Source of the DNA: Brugia malayi
Taxonomy: Eukaryota > Nematoda > Chromadorea > Rhabditida > Onchocercidae
DNA: 64,000 bases
Reading direction: 5' to 3'
Assembly (NCBI RefSeq): GCF_000002995.4
Contig: NW_025062478.1
Location: 1,240,001-1,304,000 of the forward strand
Shown piece after piece: positions 22,044 through 35,900 of this stretch. The notes under the pieces were generated by a model, which was not told where the DNA came from, searched no databases, and saw nothing but the letters and a program-made list of their open reading frames with translations. Made by a program: the position numbers and the translations under genes. Numbering within the stretch: the first letter of the stretch is position 1; each line of letters begins with the position of its first letter.

Positions 22044-25000
22044 ATGACTTGGCAAAACGAGCAATTCTTGGAAGTTTTACAGTGTCCTGTGTTGGTTGTT
22101 GGCGTTGGTGGTATTGGTTGCGAATTGCTGAAAAATTTAGCCTTAACCGGCTTTTCTAACATCGAAATTGTAAACTTTTGCATTTCTCATATGTTAATCG
22201 ATTACTCAGATTTTTGCACGTGAACATTATATTTTTTAATCAATCTTCTTGAATACTTCTGTATAATTATTATTGTCATTTTCAGATAGATTTGGATACA
22301 ATTGATGTAAGTAATTTGAATCGACAATTCTTATTTCGTCGTGAGCATGTTGGTAAATCAAAGGCAATTATTGCTGCAGAAGCAATTCGATCAATTGCTC
22401 CTAACGTAGAAATTGTATGCTATCATGATTCGGTGTTAAAGTATGTTAATCATTTTTAAAGAGTATTCCTTAAATATAATTGAGTAGTCTAGATAATATC
22501 CTGTAATTTGGACGAATTTGTATTGTTTGCGAAGCGGAAATCCGTGTAATACTTTATTTCAGGGAAGAGTATGGTATGGAATTTTTCCAGAAATTCGCTG
22601 TGGTTCTTAGTGCGCTAGATAACATAGGTAAAATTAATGCTCTGCGAAGTTTCTAAAACATCTAAAATTTGCAAAATGCACTGGAAATAATTTTTTTCTG
22701 GACGAATACATGAAAACTCTCAAATTTCTAGAACTTCTAAAACTTCTAAAAATTTCCCTATTTTAGCTGCACGAAACCATATCAATCGACTTTGCTTAGC
22801 AGCTCGAGTACCGTTAATTGAAAGTGGTTCTTCCGGTTATTTAGGACATGTAAGCTTACCGCGTTTTTTCCGCATGGGAATTGTTTTTATTCGATAACTT
22901 AATAATTTGATGTACATTGTCATTAGGTTTTATGTACATTTGATTAAAGTTTAATTTTTTTTTTTTTTTTTTAATTTCAGGTGCGTCCAATAATTCGTGA
23001 TTACACCGAATGTTATGAATGTAATCCAAAAACAATACAAAAAACATATCCTGGATGTACGATTCGTAACACACCATCGGAGCACATTCACTGCACTGTT
23101 TGGGCAAAACATCTTTTTAAGTGCATACTTTTTTGTTTTTTAGCAGTTCTTAGTTATGTGGGAATTGTTTAAAACGACTTTTAATCCCAACTTTGCATTA
23201 TTAAACGTTACTATTCAGTAATGAAGCGCATATGATTTAAAAAAAATGGCCCTAAATGAAATGGTAGCAAAATAATGCAGCATATTAACTTTATTTCCAG
23301 TCAACTTTTTGGTGAACCAGATGACGAAAATGAAGTGTCTCCGGATTTAACAGATGATGAGAATTTGCATAGCCCAATTATAAACAGTGATGAAGAAAAC
23401 GGGAATTCAGCTCTTAGTACAGAGCAAAAAGATGACGGTAACTCATCTATGCATGGCGATAATGGCGGGCTATTGAACAGAATCAATACACGGAAATGGG
23501 CAGCTGAAAACGGTTACGACCCAAAAATTCTTTTCAGAAAGGTTCGTTTTCCAATAAATTTTCTTGTGAGTTTATGTGTATGTTAGTGTAGTAAATTTTA
23601 TATAAAATGGGACTTATTTGGTATTCAAACAAGAAATATGTAAATTTATTTCCGTCTCTTTGTAGTAATTACGAAGCTTCTAAAATCGGAAAAGTTTTCA
23701 TTATGTATATTTCTTTTAAAGTCACATTTCAGTTCTTTCACAATGACATCAATTATCTTTTGAGTATGAAGAATTTGTGGAAGCAAAGAAGGAAGCCATT
23801 TCCATTGGACTGGGATAATCTTCCGAATGAAAGTGAGTTTAATAGTAATACAAGCATCTTGCACCATTTCAAGATAATTTGTTATTCATGGTAATTCCAA
23901 AACGCATAATCTTCAATGAATTTGAAGGAAGAAAAATCCAGAAAATTGAATATAGTTAAAAGGAAACTGGAAAAGATTACTGAGAAGTGTCATAGACTAC
24001 TATTTAATGATTTAGAAATGTTATAATAGATGTATATTTAGATGCAAGTTCAAGCAACAGCGAGCCAAATGCGGAACTTTGGACAGTTTTGCAGTGTAGG
24101 GACGAATTTGAAAGAGCCTTGTCTGCATTGAGTGAACGTGTTAAAGATGGATCAGTGCTATCGTGGGATAAGGTTTCCTTCATTTTTCCTTTCATTAAAT
24201 TTTAGTGTAATGTATAGATTTTTTTTTGCATTAATAAGCCAATTTTGTTTTGTTACTTGTCTTATTCCAGATTAGTTCTAGTTGTTTTAAAAAAGTGGAA
24301 AATTAGGGTTAAAATTTGATTTACAATTATCTTCTCTTCAGGATGATGAACCAGCAATGCGTTTTGTAGCAGCATGTGCTAATCTTCGTGCTCATGTCTT
24401 TAGCATCCCTCTCAAAACACTTTTTGATATAAAATGTGAGTTTATTAGAATAATTTTAGCAATACTTTGATTTTGAATTTCTAGATAAACCTTTTTAATT
24501 TATTTGCTAGCTTATTGATTCATTGAGCTAAGAAGTAGTGAGTATCTCTGCATTTAGTCCAAAAAAAAAATTGGGTACTTGCTTGCCTATTTTGAAAAGG
24601 AAATTTTTTTCTCAGAATTAAATAATTTTATTTTGCAGCGATGGCGGGCAATATTATACCAGCTATTGCTACTACAAATGCTATAGTGGCCGGATTGATT
24701 GTTGCTGAAGCACTGAAAGTTGTTTTCGGTGCAAAGGACAAATTACGAAATGCTAGTTTTCATCTACTATAACTTTCTTTGATTTTTTGCTGCATTTTGA
24801 CATATCATTTTATTAATTTATTTATCCATTTTGAAATTTGCTTATTGCTACATCATTTAATAGTTTTGCTGTGGAAGCATATTCTGTACAAGCAAAAAAT
24901 TGGAGCATTTGAAAATAATAAATTACCAATGTCAAGATTTGCATTTGTGAAACTAGGGCTTTTATCTGACCTTAATAAGAATTTTTTTAGGTTTTCATAA

Positions 25001-26041
25001 AACCGAAACCAAATCCACGTGGGAAAATTTTAATTGAGGAAATGCCCAGTAAGCCTAATCAACAATGTTACGTTTGTTCTGAACGACGAGAAATAACGTT
25101 AAGACTAAATATTAAGCTGACAACTGTTTTTTCATTGGAAAACAAGTTTCTAAAGGGAATTTTGCATATGGTCGCACCTGATGTTATGATTCCTCTAACT
25201 GGGAATATCATTATTTCGAGTGAAGCGGGTGAAACCACAGGTAAGCAAAGCAAGTTTCTAAAGGAAATTTTGTATAATAGCAGCTTTTTTTTTTCAATCA
25301 CTATCAAGAATCTGGAGTAATTCTGCAGCAGTATTGACACCTTTTTTAAAAATTATCTATTCGCAGATAAAAGTTAACATTTGCGTAAAGTTCCCATGAG
25401 ATATCTCTTATCTGAAGAAATACTTGTGCTTATCAGTTGTCACTAAAGGCTTTTCGCCTTTTCACCTTAATCAAGTTCTGCTGTTAGAATGGTAGCCGCA
25501 ACGATTTGTTTGAAAGCCTAGTTGCTTTGCATAAAGAATGTTTTCCTTTTCAAACTATTTTTTTTAGCTATTAGTGAGCGCATTTTGGAAAAAGTGGGTG
25601 TCATTCATGGTTGCATCTTGGAGTGCGATGATTTTTTGCAAAGACTGGAACTTCGGATTCGTATTGAACATGCCAATGAACTGAAGGCCGATGAGTTTGT
25701 GATAGCTATGGATACTGGTGATGCTACAACAAACGGTTAGTTTGATTTGCATTTTGTTTAAATCTAGATGAAAGTTTATACTCATCATCTTTCATAACTT
25801 TCCAATAATTTGTTAATAAATATATGATTGATTTGATTTGCAGTTGTTTACTGCAGTGAAAGAGATGCGGAAATGTATGTGTCGGTGTTTCTTTTTTTTT
25901 TTTTTTTTTGTAAATGTATTTATTTTTATAGGACGAAAAGATGGAAATGACGAAAACAGGATGAAACGGTCATTATCCGAAACAACTGATGAGTGTTCAC
26001 CAGCTAAAATTCGAAAAACTGATGGTGAAATTGTTTCATAG
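22044..26041 (+). CDS. uba-2: SUMO-activating enzyme subunit 2 (UBA2/SAE2)
   Basis: Catalytic half of the SUMO E1: it adenylates SUMO, forms a thioester and passes SUMO to UBC9, mainly in the nucleus. Exons: 22044-22169, 22286-22440, 22563-22627, 22767-22849, 22981-23120, 23301-23541, 23733-23832, 24042-24172, 24342-24435, 24639-24751, 24991-25240, 25568-25735, 25932-26041; 591 residues (human 640). Seen: nucleotide-binding GVGGIG (20-25), [14 protein letters not shown], zinc Cys pairs CYEC (154, 157) and CYVC (442, 445), catalytic Cys169 in [38 protein letters not shown], the ubiquitin-fold region with MVAPDV, and a basic C-terminus (KRSLSE, AKIRKTD) suited to a nuclear signal. Human UBA2 aligns without a gap across the intron 24752-24990, which requires a GC donor. 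An acidic, Ser-rich insert occupies exon 6. A candidate AATAAA is at 26333-26338. Confidence 0.96.
24752..24990 (+). other. GC-AG intron within UBA2
   Basis: Exon 10 ends ...CGAAAT and the next bases are GCTAGT; the intron ends TTTTTTTAG. Joining here gives [14 protein letters not shown], which aligns residue for residue with human UBA2 DQCRT-IFLNKQPNP. No GT donor nearby gives both the right phase and the full alignment. Reading through the intron meets a stop 7 codons later. Confidence 0.75.
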
Positions 26042-29000
26042 TATTGAGTTATATTTCTGAAAACTTTTATTTGGTTTTGTTACTTACCTTAACTTTTTTG
26101 TTTTTTGGGATCATCTTGCCTTACATTTTGAAGCAAAATCTGCTTTTTGAACACCGATACACAAATAGTGATAGAAAAAAGTGTAAAACTCTCTTCGCTG
26201 TATTGCCGTTTACTCAGTGAAATTTTTTGATAAGCTGGAGAATCAGTGCATTCTTTTATTTTTGTTTTTATTCTTGTTCTTATTTTGTTTTTTTTTTTTT
26301 TTTTTAAAGTATATGTTGGAATATCTGTACGCAATAAACTATATGAATAAATTAGTTATGCATTTATACATTAAAGTTAAGGCTTCGGTAAGAATTATGG
26401 TCTCATAATAAGGAAAGAAAAGTAAATTTTCTGTTTATCCTTTTATCACCTTATTTTACACCTACATTTTTTTTTAATTTGGTTTATCATTCCTACAAAT
26501 CTTAAAATTTTTTTCAAGTTTCAATAATCTTTCCTTTCCTGGATTACTTCCTGATTTTCAGATCTTAACTGCTGCAGATGCATTTATAACTACTCCAATA
26601 CTAATGTAAAAAGAGTTTGTAATAACTATGAAATATGAAATCATTTCCGAATATTTCATAATGAATTAACTTTAGTATCTCTAAACAATTTTGCTTCTTT
26701 GCATTTTTACTCCAACAATTGTTTTTTATATGATATTTTAACTTATTAATGATCAGAAGAGTGCTGGAATGGATAAATAATCGAAATTATTTTTGCATTA
26801 TCATTTCTCGCCATCATTATCACTGCTTTGCATATTATATACGTTATCAAAAAATATATTGGTTTTATAATTTCTAATCGCTTTGTTTTTGTATATTTTA
26901 CAATTGTTTCAGAAAAAGCAGAGAAATATATACATGTGGAAGAAATTGAAACTAAAACTGTTATGCACTTATTAAATTGATAATAATTTGATCAAATTAT
27001 ATCATTAATAATTGTCAATTGCTCTGGTGACAAAAGAATCAAGAGCAGAGAGATCAAGTGTCACAGCACAACAACAACGATTAGTTGAATTAAAAGAAAA
27101 AATAGTGCGAAAAGAAAAAAGTCATAAATGAAAAGTCATAATTTATAGAGGAATAAATAATTTTCAGAGTAATTATTAGACTCTTTTTTTTGTTTTTTGA
27201 GAATTATAAAACAACAAATTACAAATATATCTCATTAAATGAAATATAAATTGGTTAACTTAATTAATTAAATAAAAGACAAATTGATAGAATTAACTAA
27301 ATTTTATTTATTTATTGGAAAATTGTCTTTCTTTCAAATTCATTTTTTATTTCATTTTTGCTTTTCTCATTTGCATGTTACCAACTAATTTTATCAGATA
27401 AAATTGTATATTTGCAAAAAAAAAAAAAAATCATTTTTTCATTAAATTTTTGTTGGAAACCTTTTTTTTTTCTTCTATCTCTTTTGTTTCCAATTTTTTA
27501 TCATTCATTTTTGCTAATTTTTCAAATTCTTTTTTTTTTTTTTTTCATTGATTTATGCAATATTTTTGTTAATTCGTTCATCAGATTCACATTAAATTTA
27601 ATAGTTCCCTCTGTTTCATTAATTTTCTCTCTCCTTTTTTTATTTCATCAATTATTTTCTTATCATTTATCATTTGTGTCCTTTTCACCACCGTAGTGTT
27701 CGCTAACAGATTTTATCTTAACTTTAGCATTTACTCTTTTAGATTTATTTACTTCCTCTCTCTCTAAAATTTCAATTTCTTTTTAAATTTTTATAAGTTT
27801 TTTTCTTTTTTTTATAACAATTATCATTTTATATTATTTTTAATCTTCAAAATTTATTAATTTGTTTAATTTTACTAATTATGGTATAGGTTTGGAATTT
27901 AATTATTTTTTTGCGAGTTATCTAATTGAATTAATTGAGCAAATAATTGTTTATTTTCCATTGTATTTTTAAAAGTAAAGCAAAAAAAAAAATAAACAGA
28001 ACTTGCGTTTTCCTAATTTTTATACAATTATGAATAATTTTAGTAAATAAAATGAATGAATTTATGAGCATAGTGATAATCAAATTTTGGCTAAATATAT
28101 TTGTTGTAAATAATTTTATTTTAATTATATCAATTATAATTGATCCGATAATCTTATTATAATTATATAATCCGACTTAATCATAATTTCAATGATGCAA
28201 AATGAAAGGAAATTACTGTACTGTTTCAATATATTTTACTAATTAATTATTATTACTATTAATAAATGCTTCATCGAATATTATTTATAAATTTCTCCGT
28301 ATATTGTACAAATTTATTTTTCTGAATAATTGAAATAAATTATCATTTTGCAAATTGAATTCTTATCTCGAAAAATTTATTCACATTACATAGCCATACA
28401 TAAGCTATTATTACATAATAAATATAGAAATAATAAAAATTTTTAATAGCTTTTAATTTCATTTTAACTTACCAATCAGTGTTAAAAGTTATAAAATGCT
28501 CCATCAAATATTTCTCATTATTTTTAGAACACAATTTTTATTTTATATAATCATTATAAATTTAATTCATTTAACAGTTCAATTTAAGTGTCGATCAAAT
28601 ATTCATGTAAATATTATATATTTCGTTATCAATTACTGGTTATGATTATTGATTATGATCATCAGTTACTGATTATGACTATTGATTATGATTATCACTT
28701 GTTGATTATGATTATCGGTTATTGATTGAGATTATTGATTATGATCATTAGTTACTGATCATTGATTATGATTATCAGTACTAATATAGTTATACAATTA
28801 ACAATATCCATTCAAAGAAGCAATTAATTTAAAATATTACTTTAGTAGTTTTTTATGTTTTAATACAATTACTCTGCGACTTATTAGCATAATAGCAATA
28901 TGAATATGAATGATAGCAAATTTCATAAAACAAGCTAAAAAATAATTTAAAATTGTTTAATAAATTTGAATTTAAATTTTAGCAAAGCAAAATAGGTCAT

Positions 29001-29518
29001 TCTAGGACGATATTTAATTGTATCTAATTAATTTGTAAAATTATTCAAAAAAAAAAATGAATATTGCATTTCATGCATATTTCTTTCTTTAAAAGCCCTT
29101 CTTGATACTAAAATGAAAATTTTGAAATGCTATTAATTTCTTTTTTTTTTTTTTTTTATTGATAAAATTGCTTTTTATAAGTTCACAGCTAAATTAAAAT
29201 TTGTAAATAAAATCGAATTAACATATGTAATAGTTACTGCTCCTAGAAATGCAAATATTCCAAAATAATTCAAATTTATTCATTAATTTTTTTTTCTCTA
29301 ACTAATTCAAATTTATTTATCGAAATTCAAATTTAATTTAATATCTATGAAATTCAAAAACTAATTCAAATTTATTTACATTTTTTTTTCCCTTTTTCAT
29401 TATTTATCCTAGTAAAACTGGACAAGTTAATTAATTTGTCTGTTTTATAATTGCTTGAAACACCTGCCCGCTCATTTCAATAGCATTTTTATTAACTGAA
29501 AGCTTTTCATTTTCTTTT

Positions 29519-29553
<35 letters not shown>

Positions 29554-30538
29554 ATTCAATTATATTTAAAAAATAAAAATTTCCTTTTTTTCCATCCAAT
29601 CATTCTATTTGTTATTCATTTTCACTATTATCAAAATTTTTGCTGAGAAATTCAAATAAAAAAAAAAAAACGAAAGATTGAACTAAAATTATGAGAATTA
29701 AAAAGAAAAAAAAGTGAATAAATATTAAAAGCTGAGTGAAAAAAAGATTGGTTAGCAACCAAATTATTGCTATGAAATAAATAAATTAGGAAGAAAGAGA
29801 AGTAAAGTGAAAGAAAGTAAGTTAAATTTTAAGATTGAATAAAATTATAAAGTTAGTTTTCATTTTTTTTTTTTTTTAATAAAAAGTGCAAAATATATAA
29901 GGTGTAAAATATGATTAGAAAGAAAAGATTTATAATTAAATTTCCTAAAAAATTTTCCTTTCTAACAAAAAAATTTCTTCACAATTCAAAAACGAAAATA
30001 TGTTTTCCTTTTTTTTTCTTTCAGACATATAAAATATCATTTAATAAATGCTAATAGCTTAATATTAATTATTATTACTTATTAATTAAATAATTATTAA
30101 TTATTATTAGTAATCATTATTATCTGTTTTCATTGGAATAAATTAATGTTTCTTTTATTTTGTGCATATTTCTTTCAATGATTGTCTAATTTTGTTTTAT
30201 TTTTGTTTTACATAGGAAATATTTTTATGTAAAGAATTGAATATTTAATATAACTCTTAATCAAAATGAAAAAGTAATAATTATAATTATAAATTAACCA
30301 ATTCTATTTATATTAATTTGAATATTTTCTTTTGTTTTCCCTTTTTTTTTTTTTTTTTTAATTACAAAAATTAAATTTTTGCAACAATGAAATGTTAAAT
30401 TTAATCTTTTAATATAAAATTTGAATTAATTTAGAGAAGAAAACAAGAATTATCCAATTAATTAATTAATTATTATAAATATACTTTTTCGTCATAACTT
30501 TTATTAATAATTAAATTTAAAAATTTTATAATTAAAAA
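26042..30538. other. Intergenic region between UBA2 and the TRPV gene
   Basis: About 4.5 kb of very AT-rich DNA with long poly(T)/poly(A) tracts and no supportable exon. At 28633-28780 there is an irregular array of GATTATGATTATC-like blocks. The last few hundred bases presumably hold the TRPV promoter, but no specific element is evident. Confidence 0.55.
28633..28780. repeat. Irregular GATTATGATTATCAGTTA-type repeat
   Basis: About ten degenerate copies of a 12-18 base motif (ATTGATTATGATTATC, TTACTGATTATGACT and variants) follow one another with no fixed period. Confidence 0.5.
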
Positions 30539-32937
30539 ATGGGTAATCGTGAATCATCAACAAAAGAAGAAGACGGTAAGCCAAAAGAAAATGATCAACC
30601 ACGTTTGTATCGACACGTTGACATTCACGGTGGCGGTGATTTGATATCATTTATGTGGTTAGCAAAGAATAGCAATGATTTTTCACAAATTAATGAATTA
30701 ATTGATTCAAAGGTTTGATATATTTTTCATATATATAATTTCTTTTTTTTTTTTTTGATAGAATTTTGAAATTTAATTTTTAAACATATTTTATTAAAAA
30801 TGAAATGAATGAAAGAATATTTTCAATTCAAAAGCATTTTAAATACAATAGCAAAAAAAAAAAAAAAAATTAAATTTGAAAAATTGTATTTTAAAAATCA
30901 ATCAAATTATCAATTACAAATATGAGGAAGCATAATTCATTTTAATAAATTTAAATGATAAAATTATGTTATGATGACAAAAAAAAAGAAAAGAAAATCA
31001 TTTCTGATATTAAATCATTTGGTAATTAAATAAATTTTAATCACATGCAAAAAGCTTTCACTAATTAAACAAATTTTCATTTCTTTACTAAAATTTTTGA
31101 CAATTTTAATTGATATAAAATGTTTAAATTAATGGACTATTCAAAATTTTAAAAATTTTTGAATAAAAATTAATAAATTTTTTCAAACAAATAATCTTAT
31201 AAGGAAATTAATTAATCAAATTTTTTAGATTAAAAATTTTATGTATAATTCGGGTAAAGGTAAAATGGTGGCTGTTTCTGAATTGGTCAAAATACGTAAT
31301 AAAGAGCGTAATGCAATGCTAAGCGCATTAAAACGTAAAAAAGGAAAAGGTAAAAGTGGACCAAATATTTTAGATGATTTTAATCAAGAAGGTGAAAATC
31401 AAGGCGATTTAAAAAAAGGTTTTTTTTTTTTTAAAAAAATTTAATTTTATGCTAAGTAGTAAATATGTTTGTGTGTGTGAAAATTGCAATGAAATATTAA
31501 TAAAAAGATAGAAAAATCACAAATGAAAAAAAATAAAAAATTAGAATATAGTAAATTTATATTACATATATATTAAGAAAAAAAAAAATTTATGCTAAAT
31601 ATATACAAATCAGATCTAAAAATTCGGTTATGAAAGAAAACAAACTGAAAAAATGAATTGGAAATGATAATTTTAAATTTCATAATCATATTTAGTAATA
31701 ATTTATTTTGAATATTTATTATTATTATTATTATTATATTTTGAATGTATTATTAATGTATTATTACTATTATTATTATTGTTATTATTATTATTAATAT
31801 TAATATTATTAATATTAATATTATTATTGTTATTAATATTATTATTATTATTATTATTATTCACTGACAGTTTAACCTATCGTTTTTATCTTATAGCATT
31901 AAAACTTCTGGAAGGTGGTGGACGACGTGGTGACATGGATTCAAAATATCGTGAAGTAGTTTGGAAATTAGATGAACGTGGTAATATGGGTGAGAATCTT
32001 GTTGGTTTATGTTTATTGCAAGGAACTGCAATACATAATCATTTGGCTCGTCATTTAATTAAATTATATCCAAAACTTGTCAATGATATTTTCATCAGTG
32101 AAAATTATTATGGTATGATATTGTATTGAATAAATTATTGTATAGCAATGATTATGATAAGATTGTTTAGTTTGATTAATTAAAGAAATATTTTTACAAA
32201 TTACAATCATATCAACATCATAATTATCATAATCAATCATCATTATCATTATCATCATCATACATCATGATCATATCATCGTCATCAATCATCATCATCG
32301 TCATCAATCATCATCATCGTCAACCATCATTATCATCATCGTTATTATCATTATCATCATACATCATGATCACACAATCATCATCATCAACCATCATCAT
32401 CATACATCATCATCAATCATCATCATTATCACCGTCATCATATAACAACAATATTTTAATCAAAAAATATTTTAATTAGAAGATACATAATGAAAAATAA
32501 AAACATACTGGAAATTATAAAGTTTCCAGAAGATGTAGGACGAGAAAATCAAGATAATTTAATTTAATAAATATTAAAGCAATAAATATTACAAAAATAT
32601 TTGATATAGCAATAAAATATCATTTTCTACAAATATTTTTGTTAATTCATTTTTTTTTTTTTTGATTATTTATTAATAAATGAATGATTTCTAGGTTTAT
32701 CACCATTACATCAAGCAATAATAAACGAAGACCCAGCAATGGTTAGTTTTTTGTTGCAACAAGGCGCAAATATCAATCAGCGCTGCTACGGTGCATCATT
32801 CTGTCCGGATGATCAGAAAAGTAGCCGAACTGATTCACTGGAACATGAATATGTGGAACTTAGCCTGAAAACATGTTATTCCGGGTTCGGTTTTATAATC
32901 ATTTCACAAAAATATCAAGTTTTTCCCTTTCCCTCCC

Positions 32938-32973
<36 letters not shown>

Positions 32974-35900
32974 ACTAACTATCATATCATTATTAATAAT
33001 TATTTGTAATTATATTGAAAAAAGGACAATAAATTGACAAAAAAAAATGAAACATAGAAAATAACAAAAAATCATCGTTCAAAATAAGTACAAAAAAAAA
33101 AAAAAAAAATAAATAAATAAATAAATAATTAAAGAAAAAAAAATTAACAACCTTAAACACAAAATAAACAAATATCATATCATATCATACCATATCATAT
33201 CATATCATTATCAAAAATTATTGTATTTACAAATGCTACAAATCATTGTTCAATGTTTGTTAATATTTTATTTTCATTGCAATTCTTTTAATTAAATTTT
33301 TTACACAAATTTAAAATTTACCAAAGGATATAATTGCTGAATGACTTAAAAACGAATGAATTATTATTGCTTTTTTCTTGAATTCAATTACTATATTAAA
33401 TTAAAAGTTATAAAATTTGGCATTAAAAAAATATTTTTTTTTGCTAAAAGGAAAAAAAAAAACAAATTAAAATGTTTATATTAATTAAAATAAAAAATAT
33501 TTTACATATTAAGACGAATGTATTTTGGTGAATATCCATTATCATTTGCTGCTTGCATTAATCAGGTGGATTGTTTCCGATTATTAGTAGCAAAAAAAGC
33601 TGACCTGAATCAAAAGGATACAAACGGAAATACGGTTTTACATCTTGCTGTAATTCATGAACAACCAGTAAATTAATTTTGATTAATTTTATGTAAAAAA
33701 AAAATTATGATTGAAATTTGATCAATTATTACAAAAATTATTATAAATTTACATATATGTTTTTTCTACAAAAATCATTTTTTTTTTCTTGAATTTTTCA
33801 AAATTTCAAATTTTTGGTTAAAAATTTTAATTTATAAAATTTTTGCATTTTTTCTTTTCAATCATTGCTTTTTATTTTTGTTATCAGGAAATGATTAAAT
33901 TATCATATGATATGGGTGCTAAATTACAAATAGTAAATAAGCAAAATCTAACACCGCTTACTTTGGCAGCACATTTGGGAAAGAAAGAGGTATGAATTAT
34001 GATAAAAGGAAAGATTTGTAAGAAAAAAAAAATTGATAATAAATTTAAATTTTAAATTCTTCTTTAATTATTGTTTTATTTTCTCCAATATAATTATTTA
34101 ACTATTAGTTAAATTACTTTTTAAACTAGGTGGAACAAAAGAAAAGTACTTATTTTACAATTTTGTTTATTAACATATTTGTTTACAAATTTTAAACTAT
34201 TATTAGCACACTTTTAATTTAATTAAAATTTCTATTTAATTATTTAAATTTTAGATATTTGAATTAATTCTTAAATTAGAAGCAGATGTTGTCTGGATAT
34301 ACGGTAATGCAAGCAGTTATGCATATCCGTTAGCTCGTATTGATACAATAAGTCAGGAAACTGGCGAAATGAACGAAGATAGCGCTTTATCACTTACTGT
34401 TTACGGAGTAAATATGTTATTTGCTTAGTAATAGATTCTTATTTGCATAGCTATTTAGCATACAATAATGTAACAAATTTTTTCTAATTTAAAACATTCT
34501 GATGAAAAGTTATATGTTCCACTGAAATATATCAATTCATTAAATGCTAATTTTTTTGATATTATTTCAAAAAGTATTTTTATTTTTTGTAGTGATAAAT
34601 TTTATTTACTAAACTAATAAGGTATAATTTTTTTTGTTTGTTTACCAGCCAATTATTTAGTTGTTGATTAATCAATTTAATTACATTTATGGTATGTTTA
34701 TTTTTTTAAGCTAACTTTTAAGTGGTCAGAATTTCTGCCAAATAAGGAAAAAAAAAATATTTCAGTTTATAATTCAATATCTTCTTTCATTTATTTTTAC
34801 AATGTACTTCAATTTAAATTAAATTTTAGGAAACAACAAAACATTTAGATCTTCTCGATGGTTTATTGGAGGAATTATTGGAAGCTAAATGGGAAGCATT
34901 TGGACGTCGATAGTAAGATTAAATTTTTAAAAATAAAATAGAAAAAAGTTTTCAAAATTATTTTTTTTTCTCAAAAAAAAAAATTTATTAATTTTTGTAA
35001 TACTTTTAAATTAATAAGAAAAAAAAATTAATTAATTTTCGTAATATTCAGAAAATTAAGTTGAGATAAGCCGATACTATTTTATTTTTTTATAAATGAA
35101 AAAATAAAAAATTACATTTAATTAATATTTTTATAGCAAATTTTTTAATTATTTTATTCAAAAAATTAGAATTTTAAATTAAATTACCCATTTTTTATTG
35201 TAGTTTTAGTATGTTTTTTTTTATTTTATCAACTTTTTTTAAATTCAATTAGCAACAAAAAACGAATTAATTACTATAATTAATTAATAATTAATTATTA
35301 AAAAAAAATGATCATAAATACAGTTTGACATTGTCATTTTCGTGCTTTGTGGTTTATTTCATTTTTGTATTTATGGCTTTTATGTGTCGACCATTTTCGA
35401 TGACAACAAAGGTTTCAATTTAAAAATGCTCAATTAGCATAATGAATATTTACTGATAATAATTTTCATATATTAAATATGTTAATTAATAAAATTACTA
35501 ATATTATCATAAAGATTTTCAATCATTTCCAATTACTACATTTTTATCACTATTAATTATCAGTTAAGCACATATTCATTATCAATAATTAAAAATGTTA
35601 AAATAAAGGATATCATTCATGGTTATTTTTTATTAATCACAATTGACTTTTATGATCTTTGATCACTATCATTTATCATCTAATCATGCAATCATTATCA
35701 ATAATAAATGATATTATTTATTTTTTTTATTAATCACAATTGACTTTTATGATCTTTGATCACTATCATTTATCACCTAATCATGCAATCATTATCAATA
35801 ATTATAAATATTGAACAAACTACTGATATTTATGGTTATTTTTTTTTATTAATCCCAATTGACTTTTATGATCCTTTATCACCTAATCACTCAATCATTA

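Noticed and set aside
27358..27696. 112-codon hydrophobic plus-strand frame resembling a membrane protein
   Set aside because: Phe/Leu/Ser content follows the T-rich DNA. No conserved residues or splice context.
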